Part shown: one piece after another, positions 35,123 to 42,592 of the stretch
How the letters are laid out: each line of letters opens with the position of its first letter
Numbering within the stretch: position 1 is the first letter of the stretch
Assembly: GCA_938008435.1 (NCBI GenBank)
Contig: CALLKK010000009.1
Location: 1-64,000, forward strand
Length of the DNA stretch: 64,000 nt
Direction of reading: 5' to 3'
DNA from: an uncultured Steroidobacter sp.
GTDB taxonomy: Bacteria; Pseudomonadota; Gammaproteobacteria; Steroidobacterales; Steroidobacteraceae
Program-made: the position numbers and the translations under genes
The notes under the pieces: generated by a model
Told to the model about the DNA's origin: nothing
Seen by the model: the letters and a program-made list of their open reading frames with translations, nothing else
Databases searched by the model: none

Positions 35123-35773
35123 CTAACGCTCGCGCGCTTCGCGGCGCTGACGACGCCATTCCCACGGCTCGACGCGCTCGTTCACCGGCAGCCCCCAAAG
35201 ACCCACACGGGCATCGCGGGCGCGCTGCTCTTCGTCATAGAGGTCGGCGCTGCGCGCGTACTCCGGATAGAACCAAGCGGCACCGCGCTTGACGAGCTCG
35301 CGATTGACGTCGAGGTCCTCGACCCAGACGTATGCAACGATGCGTCCGTATTGATCGACGTCGCGCGGCACGAGCACGACATGCCGGCCTCTGACGAGAT
35401 CGATGAGCGCGAGCTTGGCTTCCCAGCCGTACGGTTGGTCGCGCTCGGGCGCATCGATATCGGCCAGACGCACATCCATTTCATTGCCGCGCACCCGCAC
35501 GCGCAGCGTGTCGCCGTCGCTGACCCATGTGACGGGTCCGTCGAACACGCCCTCATCGCCCGCGCGCGGCGAGCTCGTCGGCGCGCGCTGCACTCGCGCG
35601 GGATGACAATGACGCTCGCGCTTCGCGCGGTCGTAATGACAACCATCCCTGTCGACGGCACCCGGATGTGCCTGCAATGCAAGGGGCGCCAAAACGAGCG
35701 CCAAGAAAAAGGCGCGCGCCCAGCGATACGCGAGCACAATGACTGCCGTCTCAAACGAACACCGCATACGCAA
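35123..35773 (-). CDS. exported thermonuclease-like protein (SNase domain) with N-terminal His/Cys motif
   Basis: 216 residues. A signal segment (WARAFFLALVLAPLALQA) is followed by HPGAVDRDGCHYDRAKRERHCHP, a YHYH-like Cys/His motif seen in many secreted nuclease-type proteins, and then a staphylococcal-nuclease domain: VTWVSDGDTLRVRVRGNEMDVRLADIDAPERDQPYG with the key Asp/Arg residues, then RDVDQYGRIVAYVW and EARARD-like DEEQRARDARVGLWG. Probably a secreted or periplasmic phosphodiesterase. The start at 35773 is plausible; the exact initiator could be a few residues downstream. Confidence 0.87.
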   Translation of the reverse strand: MRMRCSFETAVIVLAYRWARAFFLALVLAPLALQAHPGAVDRDGCHYDRAKRERHCHPARVQRAPTSSPRAGDEGVFDGPVTWVSDGDTLRVRVRGNEMDVRLADIDAPERDQPYGWEAKLALIDLVRGRHVVLVPRDVDQYGRIVAYVWVEDLDVNRELVKRGAAWFYPEYARSADLYDEEQRARDARVGLWGLPVNERVEPWEWRRQRREARER

Positions 35774-35820
35774 GGCCCAGACGAATAGCGATCTCGAATC
35801 GGTAATGATACGGGCAGCTA

Positions 35821-35960
35821 GAGTCCAGGCCGTAGACTGTAGGCTGTAATCAGAGCCTTCAGCGGGAAGGACGCCAACGCGTCATGAGGGGCTACGGGCT
35901 ACGGACTACGGGCTACGGGCTACGGGCTACGGGCTACGGGCTACAAGGCTACGGCCAGAA
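35821..35960. repeat. intergenic 7-bp-period repeat tract, locus 2
   Basis: The 312-base nuclease/DUF6494 gap contains eight near-perfect heptamers GCTACGG (one ACTACGG, one GCTACAA) at 35891-35946, then GGCTACGGCCAGAA at 35947-35960, whose 14 bases recur exactly at 58827-58840 and, inverted, at 37162-37175. A degenerate copy lies at 35826-35850. No gene is present. Confidence 0.85.
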
Positions 35961-36085
35961 GCAGACGCCTGCCGTAAGCGTTCTTTCGTGCCGCACGCGA
36001 TTCTCGGCTCGCGATTTACCTATTCCCTTGGTCGATGGCTCCTGTTCTCCTTGAGCATCTTGCATGCGCGCGTCCGGAGCCTCAC

Positions 36086-36304
36086 ATGGATCAGGAAACG
36101 TTCAACTTGAGCATCCGTCGCTTTCTCAAGACGGTCGGCATCGCTTCGCAACGCGAGATCGAGCACGCGGTCGAGCAGGCATTACGCGAAGGCCGACTCC
36201 AGGGCGACGAGTCATTGCCCGTCAGGATGACCCTCGAGCTGCCCGCGCTGCGGCTCAAGGCGGATTTCGACGGCAAAGTGGAACTGGAGCGCAGCTCCAC
36301 GTAG
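36086..36304 (+). CDS. DUF6494 family protein
   Basis: 72 residues: MDQETFNLSIRRFLKTVGIA followed by SQREIEHAVEQALREGRLQGDESLPVRMTLELPALRLKADFDGKVELE. I recognise this as the short conserved DUF6494 family, function unknown. Soluble, a helical N-terminal half and beta C-terminal half. ATG 36086 has CGGAG 7 bases upstream. It sits alone between repeat-bearing intergenic regions. Confidence 0.85.
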   Translation: MDQETFNLSIRRFLKTVGIASQREIEHAVEQALREGRLQGDESLPVRMTLELPALRLKADFDGKVELERSST

Positions 36305-36329
36305 CGGGCGTACGGCTGTCATCGACTCA

Positions 36330-36350
36330 AGTCGCCGTAGGCTGTAGTCC
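36330..36350. repeat. intergenic 7-bp-period repeat, short copy
   Basis: CGCCGTAGGCTGTAGTCCAG is a partial, degenerate copy of the core found at 37166-37192, in the short gap between DUF6494 and the HAD gene. Confidence 0.5.
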
Positions 36351-36387
36351 AGCCCGCTGCGAGAAGGCTCCGTGGCAAGAAGACCGT

Positions 36388-37065
36388 TCAGCGCCTCGCG
36401 CCCAACTCATCGATATGATCGAGGAGCTGCGCGGGATCTTCGAAGACGCGGTAGGCGCCGGCGCGTTCGAGCTCTTCGAGCCCGTAGCCGCCCGACAAGA
36501 GCCCCACACCGAGGCCGCGGGCACGACGCGCCGCGAGCATGTCCCACACGCTGTCGCCGACGATGAAGCACGCGGAGATATCGACGTTCAACGCATCGGC
36601 CGCAGCGAGGAACAGGTCGGGATCCGGTTTGGCGTACTTGACCCGATCGCGCGTGATGATCGGCACGCGGCTCATGTCGAGGCCCAAGGTTTCAATCGCC
36701 GGGCCGGCCGTCTCCATCCGCCCGCTCGTGGCGATGGCCCACGGAATGCCGGCCTCGGACAAGAACGTCAGGAGCTCGCGCGCACCCGGCAATGGCCGCA
36801 CGTGCTGAATGCGCGCACGATAGGCAGCGGCATGATGCTGCTGCAATCGCTCGATGCGCTCGGGCTCGATCTTCAGTCCCGTTTCTCGCAGCAACATGTT
36901 GGCGAACAGGCCGCCGCTCATGCCGATCTTGCGATGAATACGCCATACGGCGAGCTCGATCTGCTCGCTCGAAAGCGCCTCGTGCCATGCGAGCACGTGT
37001 TGATACACGCTGTCGATGAGCGTGCCGTCGAGGTCGAACAAGAATGCGGTAGGAAGTCGCAGCAT
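36388..37065 (-). CDS. HAD family phosphatase (phosphoglycolate-phosphatase/beta-PGM-like)
   Basis: 225 residues, HAD subfamily IA. Motif I FLFDLDGTLIDSVYQH with both nucleophile aspartates, motif II WAIATSGR, motif III lysine in YAKPDPDLFLAAAD and motif IV FIVGDSVWDMLAARRA. The helical cap (about 20-85) suggests a small phosphorylated metabolite such as 2-phosphoglycolate or a sugar phosphate; the exact substrate is open. ATG 37065 is preferred; a TTG 15 bases earlier is possible. Confidence 0.88.
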   Translation of the reverse strand: MLRLPTAFLFDLDGTLIDSVYQHVLAWHEALSSEQIELAVWRIHRKIGMSGGLFANMLLRETGLKIEPERIERLQQHHAAAYRARIQHVRPLPGARELLTFLSEAGIPWAIATSGRMETAGPAIETLGLDMSRVPIITRDRVKYAKPDPDLFLAAADALNVDISACFIVGDSVWDMLAARRARGLGVGLLSGGYGLEELERAGAYRVFEDPAQLLDHIDELGARR

Positions 37066-37109
37066 GTGAGTCGACTCCAAGCAAGGTCACTGGCGGAAAG
37101 GTAACACGC

Positions 37110-37292
37110 GGCTGGGAGGCTGGAGACTGGGAGCTGGCACCAGATGCGCGATTGACGCGCCTTCTGGCCGTAGCCTGTAGCCCGTAGTCCGTTTCGCGAA
37201 TGTAGACTCAAAGCTATAGCAAGTAGAACGTAGCGGCAGCCAAGCGCGCGGCGTTTTCCTCTTCCCAGAGTCCAGCACCCAGAACCCTACTT
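37110..37292. repeat. intergenic 7-bp-period repeat tracts, locus 3
   Basis: In the 221-base HAD/ZIP gap. 37110-37137 is a GGCTGGGA / GGCTGGA / GACTGGGA / GCTGG degenerate tract, 37162-37192 is the GGCCGTAGCC-type core with its TTCTGGCCGTAGCC flank, and 37262-37290 holds CCCAGAGTCCAGCACCCAGA. Two sequence classes of the same period sit side by side. Confidence 0.75.
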
Positions 37293-38114
37293 GAGCAACA
37301 CATCCAAGACGAGCATCACCACCACCCCCGTCAGCAGCGAAAATGTCGCGAGATTCTTGTACTCGCCGCGATGGGTCTCCGGGATGATCTCGTCGCTGAT
37401 GACGAACAGCATCGCGCCCGCAGCAATGCCGAGAATGACCGGAATGGCAGGCTCGGCCAGCCAAACGGCCGTGGCGCCGATCAACCCGCCGACGGGCTCG
37501 ACGAGCCCCGTCAACGAGCCGACCCAAAACGCGCTCCACTTGCGGAAGCCGATGGCGATCAACGACACCGCCACCGCAAGCCCCTCGGGAATGTTCTGCA
37601 AACCGATGCCGATGCCGAGCGATACGCCGTTGGCCACGTCCTCGCCGGCGAAGCCCACGCCGACGGCCATACCTTCCGGAAAATTGTGCAATGTGATGGC
37701 GATGACGAAGAGCCACAGCCGCCCGAGCCGCCCGGTATCGGGCCCCTCGCGCCCCATTTCGAAGTGCTCGTGCGGGCTGTAGCGATGGATGTAGAACAGC
37801 ATCGCGGCGCCGGCCAGCACGCCCGCGACGACCGTGAGCACGCCGTAGCCGACGTGGCTTGCGCGCGCTTCGGCATGCTCGATCGCAGGCTGCAAGAGCG
37901 AAAAGAACGAGGCGGCCAACATCACACCTGCCGCGCCGCTGATGAGCGCGTTCAGGACGCGGTCCGAAGGACGCCGCAAGAAGAACACCGCAGCGGCACC
38001 GACGGTGGTACCGAGCCCGGCCAGCAAGCTCGCCAGCGCGCCGAGCCGCACGATAGTGGCATCCTGCGGCACGAGCTCGGAGATGGTTTGCACGAGAGAG
38101 GGAGCGGCGCTCAA
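37287..38114 (-). CDS. ZIP family metal transporter
   Basis: 275 residues, eight predicted helices. The ZIP metal-site helices are explicit: TLHNFPEGMAVGVGF (helix 4) and GIGLQNIPEGLAVAVSLIAIGF (helix 5). A His-containing loop YIHRYSPHEHFEMG between helices 3 and 4 is typical of the variable metal-binding loop. Most similar in layout to ZupT/GufA-type importers of zinc, iron or manganese; substrate cannot be settled from sequence. Divergent from exonuclease III. Confidence 0.9.
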   Translation of the reverse strand: MSAAPSLVQTISELVPQDATIVRLGALASLLAGLGTTVGAAAVFFLRRPSDRVLNALISGAAGVMLAASFFSLLQPAIEHAEARASHVGYGVLTVVAGVLAGAAMLFYIHRYSPHEHFEMGREGPDTGRLGRLWLFVIAITLHNFPEGMAVGVGFAGEDVANGVSLGIGIGLQNIPEGLAVAVSLIAIGFRKWSAFWVGSLTGLVEPVGGLIGATAVWLAEPAIPVILGIAAGAMLFVISDEIIPETHRGEYKNLATFSLLTGVVVMLVLDVLLK

Positions 38115-38244
38115 GCGAATTCCTCGTCGTGAAGTCGAGAGCGAATTATCGGAGCAAAGACGCGCGCGAGGCTACGGCCTACTGCCCTTCGTCCGCAGCC
38201 TCTACAATCGCGTCCTTTATCGGCCGCGACGCGAGAACGACCGG

Positions 38245-39042
38245 ATGAAGCTGCATTCCTGGAACGTCAACGGCATTCGTGCCGTCGTGAAGAAAGGATT
38301 CTTCGTGCCGTACGTGAAGAGGTACAAACCGGACATCCTGTGCCTGCAGGAAACGAAGGCCGAGCGCGGCCAGGTCGAGATCGATCTGCCGGGCTACTTC
38401 GAGTATTGGAACTCGGCGAAGAAGAAGGGCTACTCTGGGACCGCGATTTTCACGCGACAAGAGCCGCTCTCGGTGGTGAACGGTTTTCCGGAAAGCTTCG
38501 CCAAGCGCTACAAGTTCGCCGACGAGCTCGAACGCGACGCTGCCGAGGAAGGCCGCCTGATCACCGCGGAATTCGAGAAATTCTTCGTCGTGACGGTGTA
38601 CACGCCGAACGCCAAGGACGACTTGAGCCGGCTCAAGCTCCGTCACGAGCACTGGGATCCGGCCTTCCTTGCCTATTGCAAGCAGCTCGAGAAGAAAAAG
38701 CCCGTGATCTTCTGCGGCGACCTCAACGTCGCGCACACCGAGCTCGATCTGGCGAATCCGAAAGCGAACCGCGGACGCAAGGGCTTCACCGACGAGGAAC
38801 GTGAAGGCTTTCAGCGATTCCTCGATGCCGGCTTCGTCGACACGTTCCGCCTGTTCAAGCAGGGCAACGGCTATTACACGTGGTGGAGCCAGTTCACCAA
38901 CGCGCGCGAGCGGAACGTGGGATGGAGAATCGATTACATCCTGGTGTCCGCCTCGCTCAAGGACGCGGTCAAGAAGGCCGAGATTCACGCCGAGGTCATG
39001 GGCAGCGATCACTGCCCCGTCAGCATCACGCTCGATATCTAG
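38245..39042 (+). CDS. xthA: exodeoxyribonuclease III (AP endonuclease)
   Basis: 265 residues of the ExoIII/APE1 family for base-excision repair. Catalytic residues are visible: Asn in WNVNGIRA, Glu in CLQETKAERG, Tyr in VYTPNA, Asp and Asn in GDLNVAHTELDLANPK, Asp in WRIDYIL and His in GSDHCPVSI. ATG 38245 fits the family start MKLHSWNVNG; the frame is open further upstream but without similarity. A repeat fragment (GGCTACGGCCTAC) lies at 38171-38183 in the divergent gap to the ZIP gene. Confidence 0.95.
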   Translation: MKLHSWNVNGIRAVVKKGFFVPYVKRYKPDILCLQETKAERGQVEIDLPGYFEYWNSAKKKGYSGTAIFTRQEPLSVVNGFPESFAKRYKFADELERDAAEEGRLITAEFEKFFVVTVYTPNAKDDLSRLKLRHEHWDPAFLAYCKQLEKKKPVIFCGDLNVAHTELDLANPKANRGRKGFTDEEREGFQRFLDAGFVDTFRLFKQGNGYYTWWSQFTNARERNVGWRIDYILVSASLKDAVKKAEIHAEVMGSDHCPVSITLDI

Positions 39043-39099
39043 CGTCGCGGACCGCGTGACTTCTCTTCAGGGAGGATGCGCTTCGGGAAGCATCCGCCC

Positions 39100-40401
39100 T
39101 CATCCTTCGCGCCCAAGCTCCTTCGGCCACTCGATCACGAACGCCGCGCCGCCAAGGGAGGCTTGCTGCGCCTCCACCTCGCCGCCGTGCCACTCGACGA
39201 TGCGTTTGACGATCGCAAGCCCGAGCCCGAATCCGCTGCGCTCGCGACCGGGCTCGTTGAGCTGCACGAAGGAATCGAACACGCGGCGGCGTTCGGCTTC
39301 CGGAATGCCGGGCCCGTCGTCTTCGACGCAGAGGCGATAGCGCTCCGCTCCAACGTCGAAGCGCACGCCCACCCGCGTGTTCGCGTAGCGCAGCGCGTTG
39401 TAGAGCAGGTTGCGCAGCACGGTTTCGATCAGATGCGCATCGCATCTCACCTCGCGGGCGCGCTCGTCGACGACGCAGTCGATCGACAGCTCGGTGCGCG
39501 CACCGCGCCGCACGGATTCCGCCACGGCCGGCAGGATCAGCGTGAAGTCATGCGCAGCGATGTTGAGCGGCACTTCCGCACGCTCGAGGATCGCGTACTC
39601 GAGCGTGGCATTGACGAACCGGTTGAGATCGGCGATGTCGGTGTCGATGCTGTCGAGATGCTGCGCAAGGCGCTTCGGATCGTTCGTGGAGCGCGCCATC
39701 TCGACCTCGAAACGCATGCGCGCAAGCGGCGTCTTGATCTCGTGCGAGAGCGCGTTCGTCAGATCCTTCTGCGAGCCGATGAGCGCATCGATGCGTACCG
39801 CCATGCGCTTGAAGGCCTGCGCGAGCGGATAGATCTGCGAGCCGGGCTTGATGTGCGCCTCGAAGCGCCAGTTGCGGTCCCCGAAGCGCATCGTCGCCTG
39901 CTCGAGCGCCCGCAGATCGCGCGTGAGCGGCCACAGCCACATCATCAGGATGAGCGCGATGGCGGCATAGAAGATGAACGCAAGGATCCAATCGAGGACG
40001 GTGCGCCGCGGCTCGTAGGCTTCGTAACGGAACGCGAGCACGCGTCCGTCGTCGGCCAACTGCTTCAAGACCCACGCGCGCTCGCTGCCTTCGCGCATGA
40101 GTGCGATCTCGCCGCGCGCAAGGCTTGCGAGCGTCTCCTCGCCCGCAATGTCGCGCGACTCGAACAGCTCGAGATCGACACCGGTCGCAGCGGCGAGCTC
40201 GTCGACGAACGCCTCGCGCTCGGCGAAAGACACTTTGCGCAGCTGCTCTTCGACGATGGCGAGACTCGCGGCCTGCGGACGCGTCTCGGCACGCCACTCG
40301 TCCGAGGAACGCCACTCCTGCCAGATGCGCTCCTGACCCCAGCTCACCGCAGCGAGCGTGATCACGATCAGGAGATAGAGCTGCAGGAAATGTCGAACCA
40401 T
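39100..40401 (-). CDS. RstB-like sensor histidine kinase
   Basis: 433 residues. Start MVRHFLQLYLLIVITLAAVS is a membrane helix, followed by a periplasmic domain (about 25-135), a second helix (136-157), HAMP (MRFGDRN and LAQAFKRMAVRI), HisKA with His220 in LTNALSHEIKTPLARMRFE, and an HATPase domain with NLLYNALRYA, VEDDGPGIP and GFGLGLAIVKRI. Spacing and sequence of the FGD/HAMP-HisKA part match E. coli RstB. Last gene of the mipA-DUF3019-rstA-rstB-like operon, 64 bases after the regulator. Confidence 0.93.
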   Translation of the reverse strand: MVRHFLQLYLLIVITLAAVSWGQERIWQEWRSSDEWRAETRPQAASLAIVEEQLRKVSFAEREAFVDELAAATGVDLELFESRDIAGEETLASLARGEIALMREGSERAWVLKQLADDGRVLAFRYEAYEPRRTVLDWILAFIFYAAIALILMMWLWPLTRDLRALEQATMRFGDRNWRFEAHIKPGSQIYPLAQAFKRMAVRIDALIGSQKDLTNALSHEIKTPLARMRFEVEMARSTNDPKRLAQHLDSIDTDIADLNRFVNATLEYAILERAEVPLNIAAHDFTLILPAVAESVRRGARTELSIDCVVDERAREVRCDAHLIETVLRNLLYNALRYANTRVGVRFDVGAERYRLCVEDDGPGIPEAERRRVFDSFVQLNEPGRERSGFGLGLAIVKRIVEWHGGEVEAQQASLGGAAFVIEWPKELGREG

Positions 40402-40465
40402 GAACGCGGACGCTGCGGATCTTGGTTACGCGTGCGGCAAGCCCTGGCTGGCGCTCGCGAGCGCG

Positions 40466-41182
40466 TTACGCTTGAGACTCTTCGCCCCAGGCGTCCGCCA
40501 CGAACAAGTAGCCGTGTCCCCACACGGTGCGAATCCGGCTCGCATCCGCATCGCCGAGCTTCTTGCGCAGATGCGAGATCCGCACGTCGAGCGTGCGGTC
40601 GAGGCCGTCGTACTCGCGCTTGTAGAGCTTGAGATACAGGTTCTCGCGCGACTGGACTTCGCCGGCCTTGGAAGCGAGCGCATAGAGCAGATCGAACTCG
40701 TTGCTGGTCAGCCCGATCAGCTTGCCGTCGAGCGTCACGGCCCGCGCCGCGGTGTCGATCGTCAGCATACCGAAACGCAGCGACTTGTGCTCAGGGCCGT
40801 ATGCCATGCGGCGCCGACGCAGCAAGGCGTTGATGCGCGCGACGAGCACGCGCGGCTCGACGGGCTTGACGACGTAGTCGTCGGCGCCGAGCTCGAGGCC
40901 GAGCACCTGATCGATGTCGGTATCGCGCGCGGTCAGCATAAGGATCGGCAGCGAATTCGAGGCGCGCACTTCCTTGCACACCGCAAAGCCGTCGCGCCCG
41001 GGCAACCCGAGATCCAGGACCAGCAGATCCGGCGCCTCGCGCTGGACGCGATCGAGCACGCGATCGCCGCGATGCTCGACGATCACGCGAAAACCGTTGG
41101 CATCGAGATACGTTCGGACGAGCTCGGCAAGGCGCGTATCGTCCTCGACGAGCAAGATGAGCGGTGGATGCTCGACACTCAT
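40466..41182 (-). CDS. RstA-like OmpR-family response regulator
   Basis: 238 residues. Receiver domain: LLVEDDTRLAELV acidic pocket, phospho-acceptor Asp57 in LVLDLGLPGRDG, Thr in MLTARD, Lys in DDYVVKPVEP. Winged-helix DNA-binding domain (about 138-230): LTSNEFDLLYALASKAGEVQSRENLYLKLYKREYDGLDRTLDVRISHLRKKLGD, and the VWGHGYLF wing. Closest by eye to RstA. A direct repeat of TACA with 11-bp period lies upstream of this operon at 42552-42566 and is a good candidate for its own binding site. Confidence 0.93.
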   Translation of the reverse strand: MSVEHPPLILLVEDDTRLAELVRTYLDANGFRVIVEHRGDRVLDRVQREAPDLLVLDLGLPGRDGFAVCKEVRASNSLPILMLTARDTDIDQVLGLELGADDYVVKPVEPRVLVARINALLRRRRMAYGPEHKSLRFGMLTIDTAARAVTLDGKLIGLTSNEFDLLYALASKAGEVQSRENLYLKLYKREYDGLDRTLDVRISHLRKKLGDADASRIRTVWGHGYLFVADAWGEESQA

Positions 41183-41231
41183 GACTCTCGAATGAATGCT
41201 TGCCGCCGGGCGCGCCGCGTCCGGCCGAATC

Positions 41232-41597
41232 TTACGAGAAAATATTCCACGGCTGGTGACGCTTGCGCCGCAGGCGAATGGCTTCGCGAATGACGGTCAC
41301 GGCCTGCGAGGCCAGCACGTTTTCGAGCTCCGGGTCGCGCAGCTCGACCAACAGATCCTCGCTGAACTCGAGCTCGACGCTGTAGACGCCGCGTGAATAA
41401 TTCTCCCAACAGCGCTTGATCTCCGGGCGTCCGGCGATCACCAGGCACAACGATTCGTTGCGCGGAGCGCGCCATTCGGCGCGCACGGTCGTCTCGCAGG
41501 ACTCGACGCCGGCCGGCAACGTACACAGCCGCGGACGGACCTTGAGCTCGATGGACGAGGCGGCGCTCGCGCTCGACCAGCTCACCGCCCCGAGCAC
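41232..41597 (-). CDS. DUF3019 family exported protein
   Basis: About 121 residues from a GTG at 41597. The body ELKVRPRLCTLPAGVESCETTVRAEWRAP, SLCLVIAGRPEIKRCWENYSRGVYSVELEF is the DUF3019 pattern with two conserved disulfide-type Cys pairs. A signal-like stretch FCSALALLVLGAVSWSSASA is encoded around the GTG and begins inside the mipA 3' end, yet no ATG, GTG or TTG precedes it in frame, so the start is unresolved (rare start codon, coupling or a sequence change). DUF3019 genes commonly accompany mipA and RstAB-type pairs in gammaproteobacteria. Confidence 0.75.
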   Translation of the reverse strand: MLGAVSWSSASAASSIELKVRPRLCTLPAGVESCETTVRAEWRAPRNESLCLVIAGRPEIKRCWENYSRGVYSVELEFSEDLLVELRDPELENVLASQAVTVIREAIRLRRKRHQPWNIFS

Positions 41598-41613
41598 CAG
41601 CAGCGCCAGCGCG

Positions 41614-42468
41614 CTACAGAACCTTGAAGACGAATCCCGCGAAGTAGGTGGTGACGCGGTGCTTGCCGACGATCGGGCTGTCGGCGATCGCGTCGTCGAG
41701 CCGTTCGTGATGCACGTGCGCGCTGAAGGTCCAGCGCTCCGAAATGGGGTGCGCGAACCCGAGCTTGACGAAAGGATTGAACGCCGCGCCCGGCTCATAC
41801 AGATCGTCGATCCCGTAGTAGTACCCGACGAGCTTCGCGCTCTTCCACGTGAAGCCCGCGCTCACGACAAGCGAACTTGTCGATTGTACGACAGGGGTGG
41901 CGACTGCGGCGCGCACTTCATAGCCTTGATGCTCGCCCGTCACTTCACGGAGCAGGTCGAGCTGGCCGATGAAATCGCCGAATCTGAACAGCCATTCGGG
42001 GCCGGCCAGATAGGTCGTGTTTCGATTGTGCAGGGGATATTGCTCTACGATTTCGGGGAGCGGTGCGCCTTCGATGAGCGTCGAGGGCGGCTCATTGAGG
42101 GACAACGTGCTTCCCGACACGAAAATGTTCTGCAAGTCGTCGCTGAAGAAGAACACGCGGTCGTAGCCCGGCGCCGCGACGACATTGAACGTATGCGCGT
42201 CCGACTCGTACAGCGTGAAGCCGAATTCGAGATTCTCGAGGAAGAACCGCTCGCCGTAATAGCTGATCTGCGGCAGGACATAGAGCGGGATATCGTCGTT
42301 GCCGATGATCGGATTGGAGCGCTCGCCGAAGCCCATGCTCAACGCGAGGTGGAGCTTACCGACCAGCACGCAGTCCGCCGACGGTGTCCGGCACCCCGCT
42401 TGCGCCGCGATCGGCTGCGCGAGCGCGCCGAGCAGCGCTAGGACGCAAAGGGACGGACGAAAACGCAT
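41614..42468 (-). CDS. MipA/OmpV family outer-membrane protein
   Basis: 284 residues. Signal peptide (MRFRPSLCVLALLGALAQPI, AAQA cut) followed by beta-strand alternation typical of the 12-strand MipA/OmpV barrel: LALSMGFGERSNPI, LYVLPQISYYGERFFLENLEFGFTLYE, GYYYGIDDLYEPGAAFNPFVKLGFAHPISERW and a last strand TTYFAGFVFKVL. Early YVLPQISYYGERFFLEN is diagnostic. MipA in E. coli scaffolds murein enzymes; OmpV in other species acts in adhesion or osmotic response. First gene of the four-gene operon with a two-component system. Confidence 0.9.
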   Translation of the reverse strand: MRFRPSLCVLALLGALAQPIAAQAGCRTPSADCVLVGKLHLALSMGFGERSNPIIGNDDIPLYVLPQISYYGERFFLENLEFGFTLYESDAHTFNVVAAPGYDRVFFFSDDLQNIFVSGSTLSLNEPPSTLIEGAPLPEIVEQYPLHNRNTTYLAGPEWLFRFGDFIGQLDLLREVTGEHQGYEVRAAVATPVVQSTSSLVVSAGFTWKSAKLVGYYYGIDDLYEPGAAFNPFVKLGFAHPISERWTFSAHVHHERLDDAIADSPIVGKHRVTTYFAGFVFKVL

Positions 42469-42504
42469 GATGGCAGGCGGATCCCGGGATCTGACACGGG
42501 TGAA

Positions 42505-42536
42505 ATTATCCCAGAGCCGGCCCACCCTTCTGTCAA
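42505..42536 (-). promoter_or_regulatory. promoter of the mipA-DUF3019-rstAB-like operon
   Basis: On the minus strand, a perfect TTGACA (42531-42536) and an extended -10, TGGGATAAT (GATAAT at 42505-42510), are separated by 20 bases, longer than ideal, as often seen in activator-dependent promoters. It lies 37 bases upstream of the mipA start. Confidence 0.55.
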
Positions 42537-42551
42537 GGCTGCGTATCGATT

Positions 42552-42566
42552 TGTAACCCGACTGTA
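42552..42566 (-). promoter_or_regulatory. putative OmpR-family (RstA-box-like) operator
   Basis: Minus-strand TACAGTCGGGTTACA: two TACA half-sites 11 bp apart, 15 bases upstream of the -35. E. coli RstA binds TACATNTNGTTACA, so this is close (one base more between half-sites) and has the 11-bp spacing usual for OmpR/PhoB regulators. It suggests autoregulation by the operon-encoded RstA-like protein. Confidence 0.5.
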
Positions 42567-42592
42567 CTGCTGGAACGGGCTCACAGCGCCCG

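Noticed and set aside
35891..35946. CRISPR-like repeat array
   Set aside because: Contiguous 7-base units without spacers and no cas genes; a simple heptamer tract.
37942..38244. N-terminal extension of exonuclease III
   Set aside because: Overlaps the divergent ZIP gene and has no similarity; MKLHSWNVNG at 38245 is the standard start.
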